Positions 9,176 to 18,686 of a stretch of DNA of 64,000 nucleotides are shown here, one piece after another. Within the stretch, counting starts at the first letter, position 1, and the number at the start of each line of letters is the position of its first letter. Source of the stretch: Rahnella aceris (GTDB lineage: Bacteria; Pseudomonadota; Gammaproteobacteria; Enterobacterales; Enterobacteriaceae); the NCBI RefSeq assembly GCF_011684115.1, contig NZ_JAADJV010000001.1, positions 124,001 to 188,000 on the forward strand, read 5' to 3'. A program made the translations under genes and the position numbers. The notes under the pieces were generated by a model that did not search any database, was not told the DNA's origin, and saw only the letters and a program-made list of their open reading frames with translations.

Positions 9176-9898
9176 TCAAACTATTTCGTATTCTAATTCG
9201 TTGATTTCCGCCACTTTAGCGGCGACTGTTTCTGGTGAGCCTGCATAATAGTCATACATGCTGTTACTCTCTGTTGGTTCGGCAACGACTATTTTGCGCA
9301 CCCGGATCCTTTGTGTTGCCGGCAGACCTGCATATAACTTAACTCCCGGGCGACCAATAATGAGTACCTCATTATGTGATTCGATAGAGCGTGTTTTTTT
9401 ATCTTCTGACAGAAGCGACTGAGGTGTCAGCAGTCGTTGATATCCACCTTCACAATGGTAATCTTCTTTGCCTTCTCCCCGGAATATCGCCCGACTCAGG
9501 GCTGAAGCATCGATAATTCTTCCCGCTGCATAGTCATTTTCACGCCCGATATGATTAGGAAACCAGACGTCAGTCGGATGCGTCCCAAGAATATTTTGCA
9601 CCGGGACATCCAGAATTAAGGCTGTGGTGCAATACATCCCGGTATAGCGTTTAATTTTGGTTAAGGGTTTAATATCTTTTAAGTCAACCAACGAGGTGCT
9701 GATAATATCCCAACTGCTTAAAATAGACTCTGCGCGGTGCTGGCAAAAAGGACTTTCTTCACCCTCAAAGGCATGAACCAGCAAATAGTTTTTCGGCAGG
9801 GAACGCCAACTGTTGAGTATTTTTTCCTTATCTCCAGATGAATATTTAATATCCTGCTTTTTAATAAAATGAATTCCTGATTTTTTATGTGAAAACAT
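9176..9898 (-). CDS. Unknown protein, ADP-ribosyltransferase-like (copy 2)
   Basis: This 240-residue paralog of the downstream gene keeps every conserved block: LVHAFE (His42), SPFC, STSLVDL (67-73), RYTGMY, DVPVQNILGT, DVWFPNHIGR, CEGGYQRLLTP, HNEVLIIGR (Glu177) and GLPATQRIRV. The N-terminal 25 residues and the C-terminal tail differ between copies, as expected when these parts handle delivery or partner binding. The 93-nt gap between copies suggests one transcript starting upstream of 9898. No immunity-type or chaperone-type small gene is visible beside them. Function is unknown; a toxin or effector is one reading. Confidence 0.6.
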   Translation of the reverse strand: MFSHKKSGIHFIKKQDIKYSSGDKEKILNSWRSLPKNYLLVHAFEGEESPFCQHRAESILSSWDIISTSLVDLKDIKPLTKIKRYTGMYCTTALILDVPVQNILGTHPTDVWFPNHIGRENDYAAGRIIDASALSRAIFRGEGKEDYHCEGGYQRLLTPQSLLSEDKKTRSIESHNEVLIIGRPGVKLYAGLPATQRIRVRKIVVAEPTESNSMYDYYAGSPETVAAKVAEINELEYEIV

Positions 9899-10101
9899 AA
9901 TAATCTCGCGGGTAAATTTTAGGGGAATATGGTGGGGAATATAACATATGAGTTTTTTTTAATGACTTAATCACTTCTTAAGAATAATGATATTGCAGCT
10001 TCTCTTTAACGGGAGGTATAAGCGGCCGTGAAACCGGCAGATTTTTTCATTGCGTATATTTTCTGCGACGGAAAGCCGTCATCCCCCTGCGAAACAGCGT
10101 G

Positions 10102-10214
10102 TGTCATAAAATGGCGACAATCACGTTATGTGCTGTCGTCATTTGGAGACATTTAAAATATTGATAATTAAGCGTTTGAATTACTTCATCGAATACTGTT
10201 GGGTTTTGGCGACA
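10102..10214 (+). promoter_or_regulatory. Three GlrR (QseF) activator sites and an IHF site upstream of glmY
   Basis: Three copies of the GlrR motif TGTC-N10-GACA lie in a row: 10102-10119 (exact), 10134-10151 (exact) and 10197-10214 (TGTT-N10-GACA). Between the second and third, TAAAATATTGATA at 10154-10166 fits the IHF consensus YAANNNNTTGATW. In E. coli glmY is activated by GlrR at three such sites with IHF assistance. The spacing to the sigma-54 promoter, 110-220 nt, is that of a looping enhancer. Confidence 0.8.
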
Positions 10215-10321
10215 CTCCGGGTGTTTTTTAAACGGGTTATTGCACGTCGTGCAGATGCCTGAAAACACATTTAAAATAAAAAACCTTTAAATTCATCTGC
10301 TTGATAATTAAGCTTTAAAGT

Positions 10322-10337
10322 TGGCACGCATCCTGCT
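10322..10337 (+). promoter_or_regulatory. Sigma-54 promoter of glmY
   Basis: TGGCACGCATCCTGCT has GG and GC exactly 10 nt apart (10323-10324 and 10335-10336), fitting the -24/-12 consensus TGGCACG-N4-TTGC. It places the transcription start at about 10348, which is the first base of the GlmY-like sequence. Confidence 0.85.
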
Positions 10338-10347
10338 AGAATCGGGC

Positions 10348-10546
10348 AGTTGCTCATTCACCTGATTATGATTGGCTCACGCGAAAGCGTTGATATGCTC
10401 ATAATGTCCGAATGACGCCAAAGAAACGGTGCCTATCGTTCACCCGACCGATAATCGTTGCGCAAGCACGTTATCAAACATCGAACGACACGTTGAGTGA
10501 GGCACCACCTCTTCCGGTTTGCAGAACATCCGTCAGGATGTTCTGC
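10348..10546 (+). ncRNA. glmY: GlmY small regulatory RNA
   Basis: The RNA starts AGTTGCTCATTCACC, close to the known GlmY 5' end, and contains the GlmY/GlmZ-family segments TCCGAATGACGCC and CGTTGAGTGAGGCACCACC. It ends near an 11-bp perfect hairpin (GCAGAACATCC / GGATGTTCTGC, 10521-10546). GlmY binds RapZ when glucosamine-6-phosphate is low and so protects GlmZ from cleavage, which raises glmS expression. It sits directly upstream of qseE-qseG-qseF, whose products activate it, as in other enterobacteria. The 3' end is approximate, because the T-tract (about 10571) lies 25 nt beyond the hairpin. Confidence 0.85.
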
Positions 10547-10661
10547 AACACCAACCCCTCTGAAGTCTGCCTTTTTGTTTCCCAATCCTTTTACATATCC
10601 TCTCTGACACTGGCTGTTCAAACCGTTGTCCGCTAGCATGACGTTATCTGTGGTCAATGAG

Positions 10662-12101
10662 ATGAATGCGTTGAAAAGAGGACGTTTATTCCCCGGCTCG
10701 TTACGTCAGCTGGTCTTAATGGCTTTCCTGCTGGTGATGCTGCCGTTGCTGGTGCTGGCCTATCAGGCCTATGACAGCCTGGATCAGCTCAGCCGGCAGG
10801 CGGCGCGTATCAACCGCACCACGCTGAGTGATGCGCGTCGCAGTGAATCGATGTCCGGCATCGCGCTGGAGATGGAGCGCAGCTACCGCCAGTATTGCGT
10901 CCTTGACGATCCGACCCTTTCCCGCCTTTATCAGAATCAGCACAAGCAATATGCCCAGTTGCTGGATGCCCATGCGTCTGTGCTGCCGGATTTACGCTAT
11001 TACCAGACGTTGCGCACCTTACTGACTCAACTGACACAACCGGCCTGCCTGAATAACTCGCCGGATAAAGATTCCTCTGCACGGCTGGAAAATTTCTCGC
11101 GCACCAATGCCGAAATGGTTCAGGCGACGCGGGAAGTGGTGTTCTCGCGCGGACAGCAACTCCAGCGCGCGATTGCTGAACGTGGTCAGTTCTTTGGCTG
11201 GCAGGCGCTGGTACTTTTTCTGCTCAGTGGCGCGCTGGTGGTGCTGTTCACCCGCATGATTATCGGGCCGGTGAAAGGTGTTGAACGAATGATCAACCGG
11301 CTGGGCGAAGGGCGTAATCTGGGCGATGTGACCCGTTTTAAAGGGCCGCGGGAGATCCGCTCGCTGGTGCAGCGCATCGTCTGGCTGAGTGAACGTCTTG
11401 CCTGGCTGGAATCACAGCGCCACGAGTTCCTGCGCCATATTTCTCATGAACTTAAAACCCCGCTCGCCAGTATGCGTGAAGGCACCGAACTGCTGGCAGA
11501 TGAAGTGGCCGGGCCGCTGACGCCGGATCAAAAAGAGGTGGTGGCTATCCTCAATAGCAGCAGCCGTCACCTGCAAACGCTGATTGAACAACTGCTCGAT
11601 TACAACCGCAAGCTGGCTGATGCGCCGACGCTGAGTGTGTTTGTCGATCTTAAAGCGCTGGTGGATGACGTCGTAACGGCTAACAGCCTGCCCGCCCGCG
11701 CCAAGAAAATCCGCAGTGAAGTGATTATCGGTGCACCCCGGTGTCTGGCGGAACCGACCTTACTGAGGCGGGTGCTGGATAATCTCTATTCCAATGCGGT
11801 GCACTACGGGGCTGAATCCGGTACTATTTGGGTCCGTAGCCGGCAGGAAAACGGACGGGTGATAATCGAGGTGGCGAACACCGGAATACCGATCCCGCAG
11901 GCCGAGCGCACGATGATTTTTGAACCTTTTTACCAGGGTAGCCAGCAGAGGAAAGGGGCTGTAAAAGGCAGCGGTCTGGGGTTGAGTATTGCTCAGGACT
12001 GTATTCGCCGCATGCATGGAGAGCTGCAACTGGTTGCCGTTGAGGATGCGGACGTCTGTTTTCGTATCGAATTGCCCCTGACGGCTGAGAAGAATGAATA
12101 A
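10662..12101 (+). CDS. qseE: Sensor histidine kinase QseE (GlrK)
   Basis: This 479-residue inner-membrane kinase aligns with E. coli QseE/GlrK. It has two membrane helices (about residues 20-40 and 180-200) around a periplasmic domain containing ALEMERSYRQYCVLDDPTL, then HAMP, the H-box HISHELKTPL, and an ATPase domain with NLYSNAVHYGAESG and KGSGLGLSIAQDCIRR. It phosphorylates QseF (GlrR) and so controls glmY. ATG 10662 is chosen because MNALKRGRLFPGSLRQL lines up with the E. coli start; ATG 10638 and TTG 10626 are also in frame. The stop codon overlaps the start of qseG by one base. Confidence 0.93.
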   Translation: MNALKRGRLFPGSLRQLVLMAFLLVMLPLLVLAYQAYDSLDQLSRQAARINRTTLSDARRSESMSGIALEMERSYRQYCVLDDPTLSRLYQNQHKQYAQLLDAHASVLPDLRYYQTLRTLLTQLTQPACLNNSPDKDSSARLENFSRTNAEMVQATREVVFSRGQQLQRAIAERGQFFGWQALVLFLLSGALVVLFTRMIIGPVKGVERMINRLGEGRNLGDVTRFKGPREIRSLVQRIVWLSERLAWLESQRHEFLRHISHELKTPLASMREGTELLADEVAGPLTPDQKEVVAILNSSSRHLQTLIEQLLDYNRKLADAPTLSVFVDLKALVDDVVTANSLPARAKKIRSEVIIGAPRCLAEPTLLRRVLDNLYSNAVHYGAESGTIWVRSRQENGRVIIEVANTGIPIPQAERTMIFEPFYQGSQQRKGAVKGSGLGLSIAQDCIRRMHGELQLVAVEDADVCFRIELPLTAEKNE

Positions 12102-12856
12102 TGATGAAATTTTCAGGCTGGCTGCATGTGTTGTTACGCTGCCGGGTAATCTTATTGAGCATACCGCTGGTGCTTGCAGGCTGCGCGCCGCATTCCGCCA
12201 GTAACCCCTATTATCAGCAAGTTTCCGATCAGGTCGTGCCTGACAGCAAAGTGATCGACTTTCGCATTGCGCCCTGTGAAACCCTCTGGGCGCTGGATGA
12301 CAGCGACGCGCTGACCAATTCGCTGTACTGGTTACGGGCGATGGACTGCGCTGACCGGATGAGTGATGCGCAGGCGCGTTACCAGGCGCAGCAGATCCCG
12401 GCCACAAGTTGGGAACAGGTGTTTAAACAAAGCATCCTGCTTGCCGGTGCGGATCCCGATCAGCAACAGCGTCGCGCATTGCTGGCGAAAGTGAGCGAGT
12501 ACCGTGGCCAGATGCCGGGTTCGATTCGCCCGCTGGTGCAGTTATGGCGTGAACGTCAGAATTTGCAGGTGGTGCTGGGGGATGAAAAAGCCCGCAACGC
12601 CCGTCAGCAGGTGATGAATGAAGAAAAACTTCAGACGATGATCGCCGGACAGCAGGTGCTGGAAAACAATCTTGCGGATACGCGGCGTAAACTGGAAAAC
12701 CTGACCGACATTGAGCGTCAGCTTTCCTCGCGTAAACAAATTCAGGGAGATTTGCCGGATAACGACGCCAGCGTACCTGCGAAAGCGACATCCGGTAAGC
12801 CGGTCAAACCTGCCGAAACCTATGCGCCGCCCGCTAAGGATCAGAACGCCAAATGA
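12101..12856 (+). CDS. qseG: QseG outer-membrane lipoprotein
   Basis: This 251-residue protein has an N-terminal signal and a lipobox (LVLAGC), so it is a lipoprotein. The C-terminal half contains a predicted coiled coil (about residues 150-215), followed by a Pro/Ala-rich tail. QseG is known to interact with QseE and stimulate its kinase activity, linking envelope state to glmY expression. The start codon overlaps the qseE stop by one base (TAATG) and the stop overlaps qseF by 4 nt, so the three genes are translationally coupled. It is slightly longer than the 237-residue E. coli protein. Confidence 0.9.
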   Translation: MMKFSGWLHVLLRCRVILLSIPLVLAGCAPHSASNPYYQQVSDQVVPDSKVIDFRIAPCETLWALDDSDALTNSLYWLRAMDCADRMSDAQARYQAQQIPATSWEQVFKQSILLAGADPDQQQRRALLAKVSEYRGQMPGSIRPLVQLWRERQNLQVVLGDEKARNARQQVMNEEKLQTMIAGQQVLENNLADTRRKLENLTDIERQLSSRKQIQGDLPDNDASVPAKATSGKPVKPAETYAPPAKDQNAK

Positions 12857-14190
12857 CGATACGTAAAGCTGCCAGCTTATTGCTGGTTGATGACGATCCC
12901 AGCCTGTTAAAACTGTTGGGCATGCGCCTGACCAGCGAAGGTTTTCGCGTCACCACGGCGGAAAGCGGCGCTGAAGCGTTGCGTTTGCTGCATCGCGAAC
13001 GTATTGATCTGGTGCTGAGCGATTTGCGCATGGATGAAATGGACGGCATGGCGCTTTTCGCCGAAATCCAGAAATTCCAGCCCGGCATGCCGGTGATCAT
13101 TCTGACGGCACACGGTTCTATTCCCGATGCGGTCGCCGCCACCCAGCAGGGCGTATTTGGATTTCTCACCAAGCCGGTTGACCGCGATGCGCTGTATAAA
13201 GCTATCGATGAAGCGCTGGCGCAGTCCAGCCCGTCAGTCGATGAAAGCTGGCGCGAATCGATTGTCACCCGCAGCCCGATTATGTTGCGTCTGCTTGAAC
13301 AGGCCAATATGGTCGCACAGTCTGATGTCAGCGTGCTGATTAACGGCCAAAGCGGCACCGGTAAAGAAGTGCTGGCGCAGGCCATTCACGGTGCCAGCCC
13401 GCGCGGCAAGAAAGCCTTTATTGCCATTAACTGTGGCGCATTGCCGGAACAGTTGCTGGAATCCGAATTATTCGGTCATGCCAAAGGGGCGTTTACTGGC
13501 GCGGTGAGCAGCCGTGAAGGTCTTTTCCAGGCAGCGACCGGCGGCACGTTATTCCTTGATGAAATCGGCGATATGCCCTTGTCGCTGCAGGTGAAATTGC
13601 TGCGCGTGTTGCAGGAACGCAAGGTGCGCCCGCTGGGCAGCAATCAGGATGTCGATGTGGATGTGCGCATTATTTCTGCGACGCACCGTGATTTGCCAAA
13701 AGCGATGGAGAAGGGTGAGTTTCGCGAAGACCTGTTTTATCGCCTCAATGTCGTCAGCCTGAAGCTGCCGACGTTGAGTGAAAGATCAGAAGACATTCCG
13801 CTGCTGGCCAATCATCTGCTGCGTGTTGCGGCGCAGCGACATAAACCTTTTGTGCGCAGTTTTTCGACGGATGCGCTGAAACGGCTGATGGCTGCCAGCT
13901 GGCCGGGCAATGTGCGCCAGTTAGTGAACGTCATCGAGCAATGTGTGGCGCTGACGTCTGCACCGGTGATCAGCGAAGCGCTGGTGCAACAGGCGCTGGA
14001 AGGTGAAAATACCGCGCTGCCAACGTTTGCCGATGCACGTAATCAGTTCGAGCTGAATTATCTGCGCAAGTTGCTGCAAATCACCAAAGGCAACGTGACG
14101 CAGGCAGCACGTATTGCCGGGCGTAACCGCACCGAGTTTTACAAGTTGCTGTCCCGTCATGAATTAGAAGCGACCGATTTTAAAGAGTAA
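12853..14190 (+). CDS. qseF: Sigma-54-dependent response regulator QseF (GlrR)
   Basis: This 445-residue protein has three domains: a receiver with DDD at 13-15 and phospho-acceptor Asp57 (VLSDLRMDE), an AAA+ domain with Walker A GQSGTGKE, the sigma-54 contact loop GAFTGA and Walker B FLDEIGD, and a C-terminal Fis-type helix-turn-helix ([21 protein letters not shown]). It binds TGTC-N10-GACA sites; three lie upstream of glmY in this window. It overlaps qseG by 4 nt (ATGA). Confidence 0.94.
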   Translation: MTIRKAASLLLVDDDPSLLKLLGMRLTSEGFRVTTAESGAEALRLLHRERIDLVLSDLRMDEMDGMALFAEIQKFQPGMPVIILTAHGSIPDAVAATQQGVFGFLTKPVDRDALYKAIDEALAQSSPSVDESWRESIVTRSPIMLRLLEQANMVAQSDVSVLINGQSGTGKEVLAQAIHGASPRGKKAFIAINCGALPEQLLESELFGHAKGAFTGAVSSREGLFQAATGGTLFLDEIGDMPLSLQVKLLRVLQERKVRPLGSNQDVDVDVRIISATHRDLPKAMEKGEFREDLFYRLNVVSLKLPTLSERSEDIPLLANHLLRVAAQRHKPFVRSFSTDALKRLMAASWPGNVRQLVNVIEQCVALTSAPVISEALVQQALEGENTALPTFADARNQFELNYLRKLLQITKGNVTQAARIAGRNRTEFYKLLSRHELEATDFKE

Positions 14191-14335
14191 CGGGAATTTA
14201 CTTTCAGAGGCTTGAGGTACATTCCTGCCGCTGAACTATGATACCTTTAGCGCCTTCGCATGCCTCCGGCATCCGAAACCAGATTGTGAACCATGCTGCC
14301 GCTCAGGAAGGCGGAGAGCAAACGAATGATTATAA

Positions 14336-14683
<348 letters not shown>

Positions 14684-14691
14684 TGTTTCAT

Positions 14692-14729
14692 CAGGGCGGG
14701 TAATACGATGTTACCGGCCCTGAGTTTTT
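14692..14729 (+). terminator. glnB terminator
   Basis: CAGGGCGGGTAA and TTACCGGCCCTG form a 12-bp stem with one mismatch around a 7-nt loop, followed by GAGTTTTTCC, directly after glnB. Confidence 0.7.
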
Positions 14730-14761
14730 CCTCTGTTATTCCCCGTTTCCTCCTTCCTGTC

Positions 14762-14970
14762 TTGTTATACCAATCTTTTTTTAACCACATCACTTCTCAA
14801 CTCTTTGTTTATCCAGTTCTTAGCGGTTAATTCTGTTCATCAGCCCCCAAAGTTCCTCTCCGCCAATAACCACAAAAAATGCTATTTGTTAGTTTTGTGT
14901 GAAATTTGTGGGGTTTTTATTGTGACTTCATTGAAAAAGTGAGAGTAAAATCACGTTTGTTGTTATACCA
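14762..14970 (+). promoter_or_regulatory. Two copies of TTGTTATACCA upstream of the sugar dehydrogenase operon
   Basis: The 11-mer TTGTTATACCA occurs at 14762-14772 and again at 14960-14970. Extended, the first copy (TTGTTATACCAA) is a palindrome with one mismatch and resembles GntR-family UxuR/ExuR operators (TTGGTATACCAA). The gene-free stretch 14730-15102 between them is AT-rich and otherwise unremarkable; no convincing promoter could be fixed by eye. Confidence 0.4.
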
Positions 14971-15102
14971 GTTCAGATAACCTGTCAGATACGTTGTAAT
15001 CACCCACTAAAACAATTCAGGGTGAAAGTATCAGGCGGCCGGAACTGGTGTGGATTGATCTCCGTTGATCGTGGTTTTCACACCCATTCAGAAGGCTTTG
15101 CA

Positions 15103-15624
15103 ATGTCACAACCAGAAAAACCCATACGCATTTCCCGGCGCGTATTTTTAGGGGGCGCACTGGCGGCGCTTTCCGTTCCGTTGATGAATAAGCTGCTGCT
15201 CAGCCCGGTCTATGCCGCGCCGGTTGCCGGTTTGTCACAGGCAAAACAGGATTTCACCCAACTCTCGCTGTATCTGACCGGTCACGACCGGCTGGACCTG
15301 GCCCTTTCTGAACGTTATTACCAGACGATGTTAGCGCTGTATCCGGACTTCACCGCGCAGGTTCAGGCGTTGCAGGCGTTTATTACGGCGAATCACATTG
15401 ATGCCGCTGAACTGCAAAAAGCGCTCGATGCACAGCAGCCCGCGCTGGCGAAATTGCCGCGCAGCATTCTTCAGGCGTGGTATCTCGGTGTGGTCGGCGA
15501 TGGCAAACAGGCGGTTTGTCTGGCGTATGAAAATGCGCTGATGAATGTTGCGGTTCGCGATCACCTCAATCCGCCGAGTTATGCCTACGGCGCTTACGGC
15601 ACCTGGGCAAAACAGCCTGTCTGA
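15103..15624 (+). CDS. Sugar dehydrogenase complex small subunit (Tat-exported, FAD-SLDH type)
   Basis: This 173-residue protein opens with a twin-arginine signal (SRRVFLGGALAALSV, cut after YAA). The C-terminal VGDGKQAVCLAYENALMN and YGAYGTWAKQP blocks are typical of the small subunit of membrane-bound FAD sorbitol, gluconate or 2-ketogluconate dehydrogenases. In such complexes the small subunit carries the signal and pilots the flavoprotein across the membrane. ATG 15103 is preceded by AGAAGG; the longer frame from 15022 would bury the Tat signal. It is the first gene of a three-gene operon. Confidence 0.85.
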   Translation: MSQPEKPIRISRRVFLGGALAALSVPLMNKLLLSPVYAAPVAGLSQAKQDFTQLSLYLTGHDRLDLALSERYYQTMLALYPDFTAQVQALQAFITANHIDAAELQKALDAQQPALAKLPRSILQAWYLGVVGDGKQAVCLAYENALMNVAVRDHLNPPSYAYGAYGTWAKQPV

Positions 15625-15650
15625 AAATAACGTTCAAAAAGGGTTAAACA

Positions 15651-17252
15651 ATGAGTGAACAACTTTCCGCTGACGTCGTCGTCATCGGCTCGGGGATCTG
15701 CGGCTCGCTGGTCGCACAGCGTCTGGCAAAACAGGGCATCTCCGTCATTATTCTCGAATCCGGCCCGCGTATTGATCGCGGTACGCTGACTGAAAACTTC
15801 CGTAATTCGCCGCGCAAAAAAGACTTTATGTCGCCATATCCGTACTCGGACTGGTCACCGCATCCGGTATATAAACCGGAAGATAATGATTATCTGCAAC
15901 AGCAGGGGCCGTATCCTTTCCCGGCGGAATACATCCGCATTATGGGCGGCACGACCTGGCACTGGGCGGCGCAGGCATGGCGTGTTCTGCCTAATGATAT
16001 GAAGATTAAAACACTGTACGGCGTCGGGCGTGACTGGCCGTTGTCGTACGAAGAGCTGGAACCGTTTTATTACGAAGCCGAAGTGAAAATGGGCGTGTCC
16101 GGTGCGCCGAATAACGGTTCACCGCGCAGCCAGCCCTTCCCGATGGAACCGGTCGCTGAATCCTGGCTGCAACAGCGTTTCCGCGAGCGTCTGGCACCGG
16201 GCGGTTATGAGGTGATCGTTAACACCACCGCCCGTAACAGCCGTAACTATGACGGCCGTCCTGCCTGCTGTGGTAACAACAACTGCATGCCGATTTGCCC
16301 GATTGACGCGCAATATCACGGCGGCATCGCCGCGCAGGCGGCTGAAGTGGCGGGTGCAAAACTGATCACCAGCGCGGTGGTTTACCGTCTGGAGCATGAT
16401 GAGAAAGGCCGTATTGTTGCCGCGCATTATTACGACCCGGATAAAGGCGAACATAAAGTTACGGCGAAAAACTTTGTGCTGGCGGCGAACGGCATCGAAA
16501 GTCCGAAACTGCTGCTGATCTCCGCCAGCGATAAATATCCTGACGGGCTGGCAAACAGTTCCGGCACCGTCGGGCGTCATCTGATGGATCACCCGAGTAA
16601 CTCACTGACCTTCGAAACCGAAGAACCGTTGTGGGCGGGGCGCGGGCCAATGAGTCCGGCGTCTATCAACAGCCTGCGCGACGGCGATTTCCGTAAAGAT
16701 TACGCCTCGTTCCGTATCGATATCGCCAACTCATCTCAGGTGCAGTCGGTAACGCAAGATCTGCTGGCGGAAGGCGTTTACGGCATCAGCCTGGATAACG
16801 AAATTCGTCGCCGTGCCTCGCACCAGACCAGCCTGAAAAACGTGATGGAGCAGTTGCCGAATTACGATAACCGCATCATTCTCAGCGACAAAAAAGACAA
16901 ACTGGGTATCCCGAAACCGGCAGCGATTTACCACATGGACGATTATGTGCATCGCGGTATGGCGCGCGCAGTGAAGGAATATACCGAGATCGCCAGACTG
17001 ATGGGCGGCACCAATTTGCGCTTCAGCAAGCCGGGCGTTTATGGCAACAACCAGCATATTACCGGCACGATGAGCATGGGGCATGACCCGAAAGATTCCG
17101 TGGTGGATGCGTTCGGACGTACTCATGACCATGAAAATCTGTTCATCACCAGTACCGGTGTCATGCCGACCTCGGCCACGGTCAATTCGACGCTGACCGC
17201 TGTCGCACTGGCGTTACGCACTGCTGATCATCTTGCCAAAACTGCGCTATAG
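15651..17252 (+). CDS. Sugar dehydrogenase large subunit (GMC flavoprotein)
   Basis: This 533-residue GMC-family oxidoreductase has an FAD-binding GSGICGS motif at its start, ILESGPR, MGGTTWHWAAQAW, and the C-terminal GTMSMGHDPKDSVVDAFGRTHDHENLFITSTGVMPT. Four cysteines, Cys206, 207, 212 and 216 (CCGNNNCMPIC), have the spacing of the 3Fe-4S cluster in FAD glucose dehydrogenase of Burkholderia. It probably oxidises gluconate, 2-ketogluconate or a related polyol in the periplasm and passes electrons to the next subunit. It has no signal of its own, in keeping with co-export with the Tat-bearing small subunit. The substrate is not deducible by eye. Confidence 0.88.
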   Translation: MSEQLSADVVVIGSGICGSLVAQRLAKQGISVIILESGPRIDRGTLTENFRNSPRKKDFMSPYPYSDWSPHPVYKPEDNDYLQQQGPYPFPAEYIRIMGGTTWHWAAQAWRVLPNDMKIKTLYGVGRDWPLSYEELEPFYYEAEVKMGVSGAPNNGSPRSQPFPMEPVAESWLQQRFRERLAPGGYEVIVNTTARNSRNYDGRPACCGNNNCMPICPIDAQYHGGIAAQAAEVAGAKLITSAVVYRLEHDEKGRIVAAHYYDPDKGEHKVTAKNFVLAANGIESPKLLLISASDKYPDGLANSSGTVGRHLMDHPSNSLTFETEEPLWAGRGPMSPASINSLRDGDFRKDYASFRIDIANSSQVQSVTQDLLAEGVYGISLDNEIRRRASHQTSLKNVMEQLPNYDNRIILSDKKDKLGIPKPAAIYHMDDYVHRGMARAVKEYTEIARLMGGTNLRFSKPGVYGNNQHITGTMSMGHDPKDSVVDAFGRTHDHENLFITSTGVMPTSATVNSTLTAVALALRTADHLAKTAL

Positions 17253-17262
17253 GCTGACTGAC

Positions 17263-18666
17263 ATGACTCTGAATCGTTTAACTCAAAAACGTCTGACGGG
17301 CGCGTTGCTGGCCTTTGGCCTGAGCCTGACGGCGGGCACAGCTTATGCCGCGTTATCGCCGGAACAGGATGCGCTGATCAGGAAAGGCGAATATGTCGCG
17401 GTCGCCGGGGACTGCGTGGCCTGTCACTCCACCGAAGGCGGCAAACCGTTCGCCGGTGGCCTCGGACTGGCAACGCCACTGGGCACTATTTACTCGAGCA
17501 ACATTACACCGTCTAAAAAAGACGGTATCGGCAATTACACGCTGGAGCAATTTGAACACGCGGTGCGTGATGGCGTGCGCGGTGATGGTGCGAATCTGTA
17601 TCCGGCGATGCCGTACACCTCGTATGCCAAAATCAGCGATGACGACATGAAAGCGCTGTACGCCTACTTTATGCAGGGCGTGGAGCCGGTGGATGTGCCG
17701 TCAACGCCGACGGCGCTGCCGTTCCCGTTCAACGTGCGTTTGTCGATGGCAGGCTGGAATTTACTGTTCCTCGAAAAAGGCGCGTTTAAAGCCGATCCGT
17801 CGAAAAGCGATCAGGTCAACCGTGGCGCGTATCTCGGCGAGGCACTGGCGCACTGCAGCACCTGCCATACGCCGCGTAATGCGCTGATGGCCGAGCAGGG
17901 CGATAAAGCGCTGGGCGGCAGCAGTCTGGGCACCTGGTTCGCGCCGAACATTACGTCGGATGCGGTCAGCGGGATTGGCAACTGGAGCACCGGTGAGATC
18001 GCCGGTTACCTGAAAACCGGTCACGCGCCGGGTAAAGCGCAGGCGGCAGGGCCGATGGCGGAAGCGATCGACCATAGCCTCAGCCATCTGAGTGACAGCG
18101 ATTTGCAGGCAATTGCCGTCTGGCTGAAACAGACCACGCCGGTCAGTCAGCAAGGGCAGGCGAGAGCCGCAGACCAGTTCGGATCACCGGCAAATTATGC
18201 CGATACTTTGCGTGGTGTTCCGCGTCCGGCTGATGCCGATAAAATGAGTGGCTGGCAGGTTTATGATGGCTATTGTGCCAGTTGCCATCAGCCCGACGGC
18301 CGTGGCAGCAAGGACGGTGGCCTGCCGTCGCTGATCAATAATACAGCGCTCGGGCACCTGAACAGCGACAACCTGGTGATGGCGATTCTGCATGGCGTGC
18401 AGCGCGGGCCGGAAAGCAAAGATGTCGCGATGCCAGCGTTTGAGCATTTACTGTCGGATACGCAGGTCGCTACGCTGAGCAATCAGTTGTTGCGGCAGTT
18501 TGGTAACGATCAGGCGAAAGTGACATCTGACCGCGTGAAAGAATTGCGTGCAGGTGGCAAACCTTCGCCGTTGCTTGAACTGGCGCACTGGGGCATGGGC
18601 ATTGCGGGACTTGTGGTTATCCTGCTGATTGCGCTGTTCTTTGTACGTCGCCGACGTCGTCATTAA
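17263..18666 (+). CDS. Sugar dehydrogenase cytochrome c subunit (three haems)
   Basis: This 467-residue protein has a Sec signal (cleaved after GTAYA), three haem c sites CVACH, CSTCH and CASCH spread through the chain, and a C-terminal membrane anchor (GIAGLVVILLIALFFVRRRRRH). It accepts electrons from the flavoprotein and hands them to ubiquinone. The ATG at 17263 gives the normal signal peptide. The 10-nt gap after the large subunit and the terminator beyond show a single operon. The whole three-gene block separates glnB from hmp, which are near neighbours in E. coli. Confidence 0.9.
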   Translation: MTLNRLTQKRLTGALLAFGLSLTAGTAYAALSPEQDALIRKGEYVAVAGDCVACHSTEGGKPFAGGLGLATPLGTIYSSNITPSKKDGIGNYTLEQFEHAVRDGVRGDGANLYPAMPYTSYAKISDDDMKALYAYFMQGVEPVDVPSTPTALPFPFNVRLSMAGWNLLFLEKGAFKADPSKSDQVNRGAYLGEALAHCSTCHTPRNALMAEQGDKALGGSSLGTWFAPNITSDAVSGIGNWSTGEIAGYLKTGHAPGKAQAAGPMAEAIDHSLSHLSDSDLQAIAVWLKQTTPVSQQGQARAADQFGSPANYADTLRGVPRPADADKMSGWQVYDGYCASCHQPDGRGSKDGGLPSLINNTALGHLNSDNLVMAILHGVQRGPESKDVAMPAFEHLLSDTQVATLSNQLLRQFGNDQAKVTSDRVKELRAGGKPSPLLELAHWGMGIAGLVVILLIALFFVRRRRRH

Positions 18667-18686
18667 TCTGTACTGAACAGCAATAA

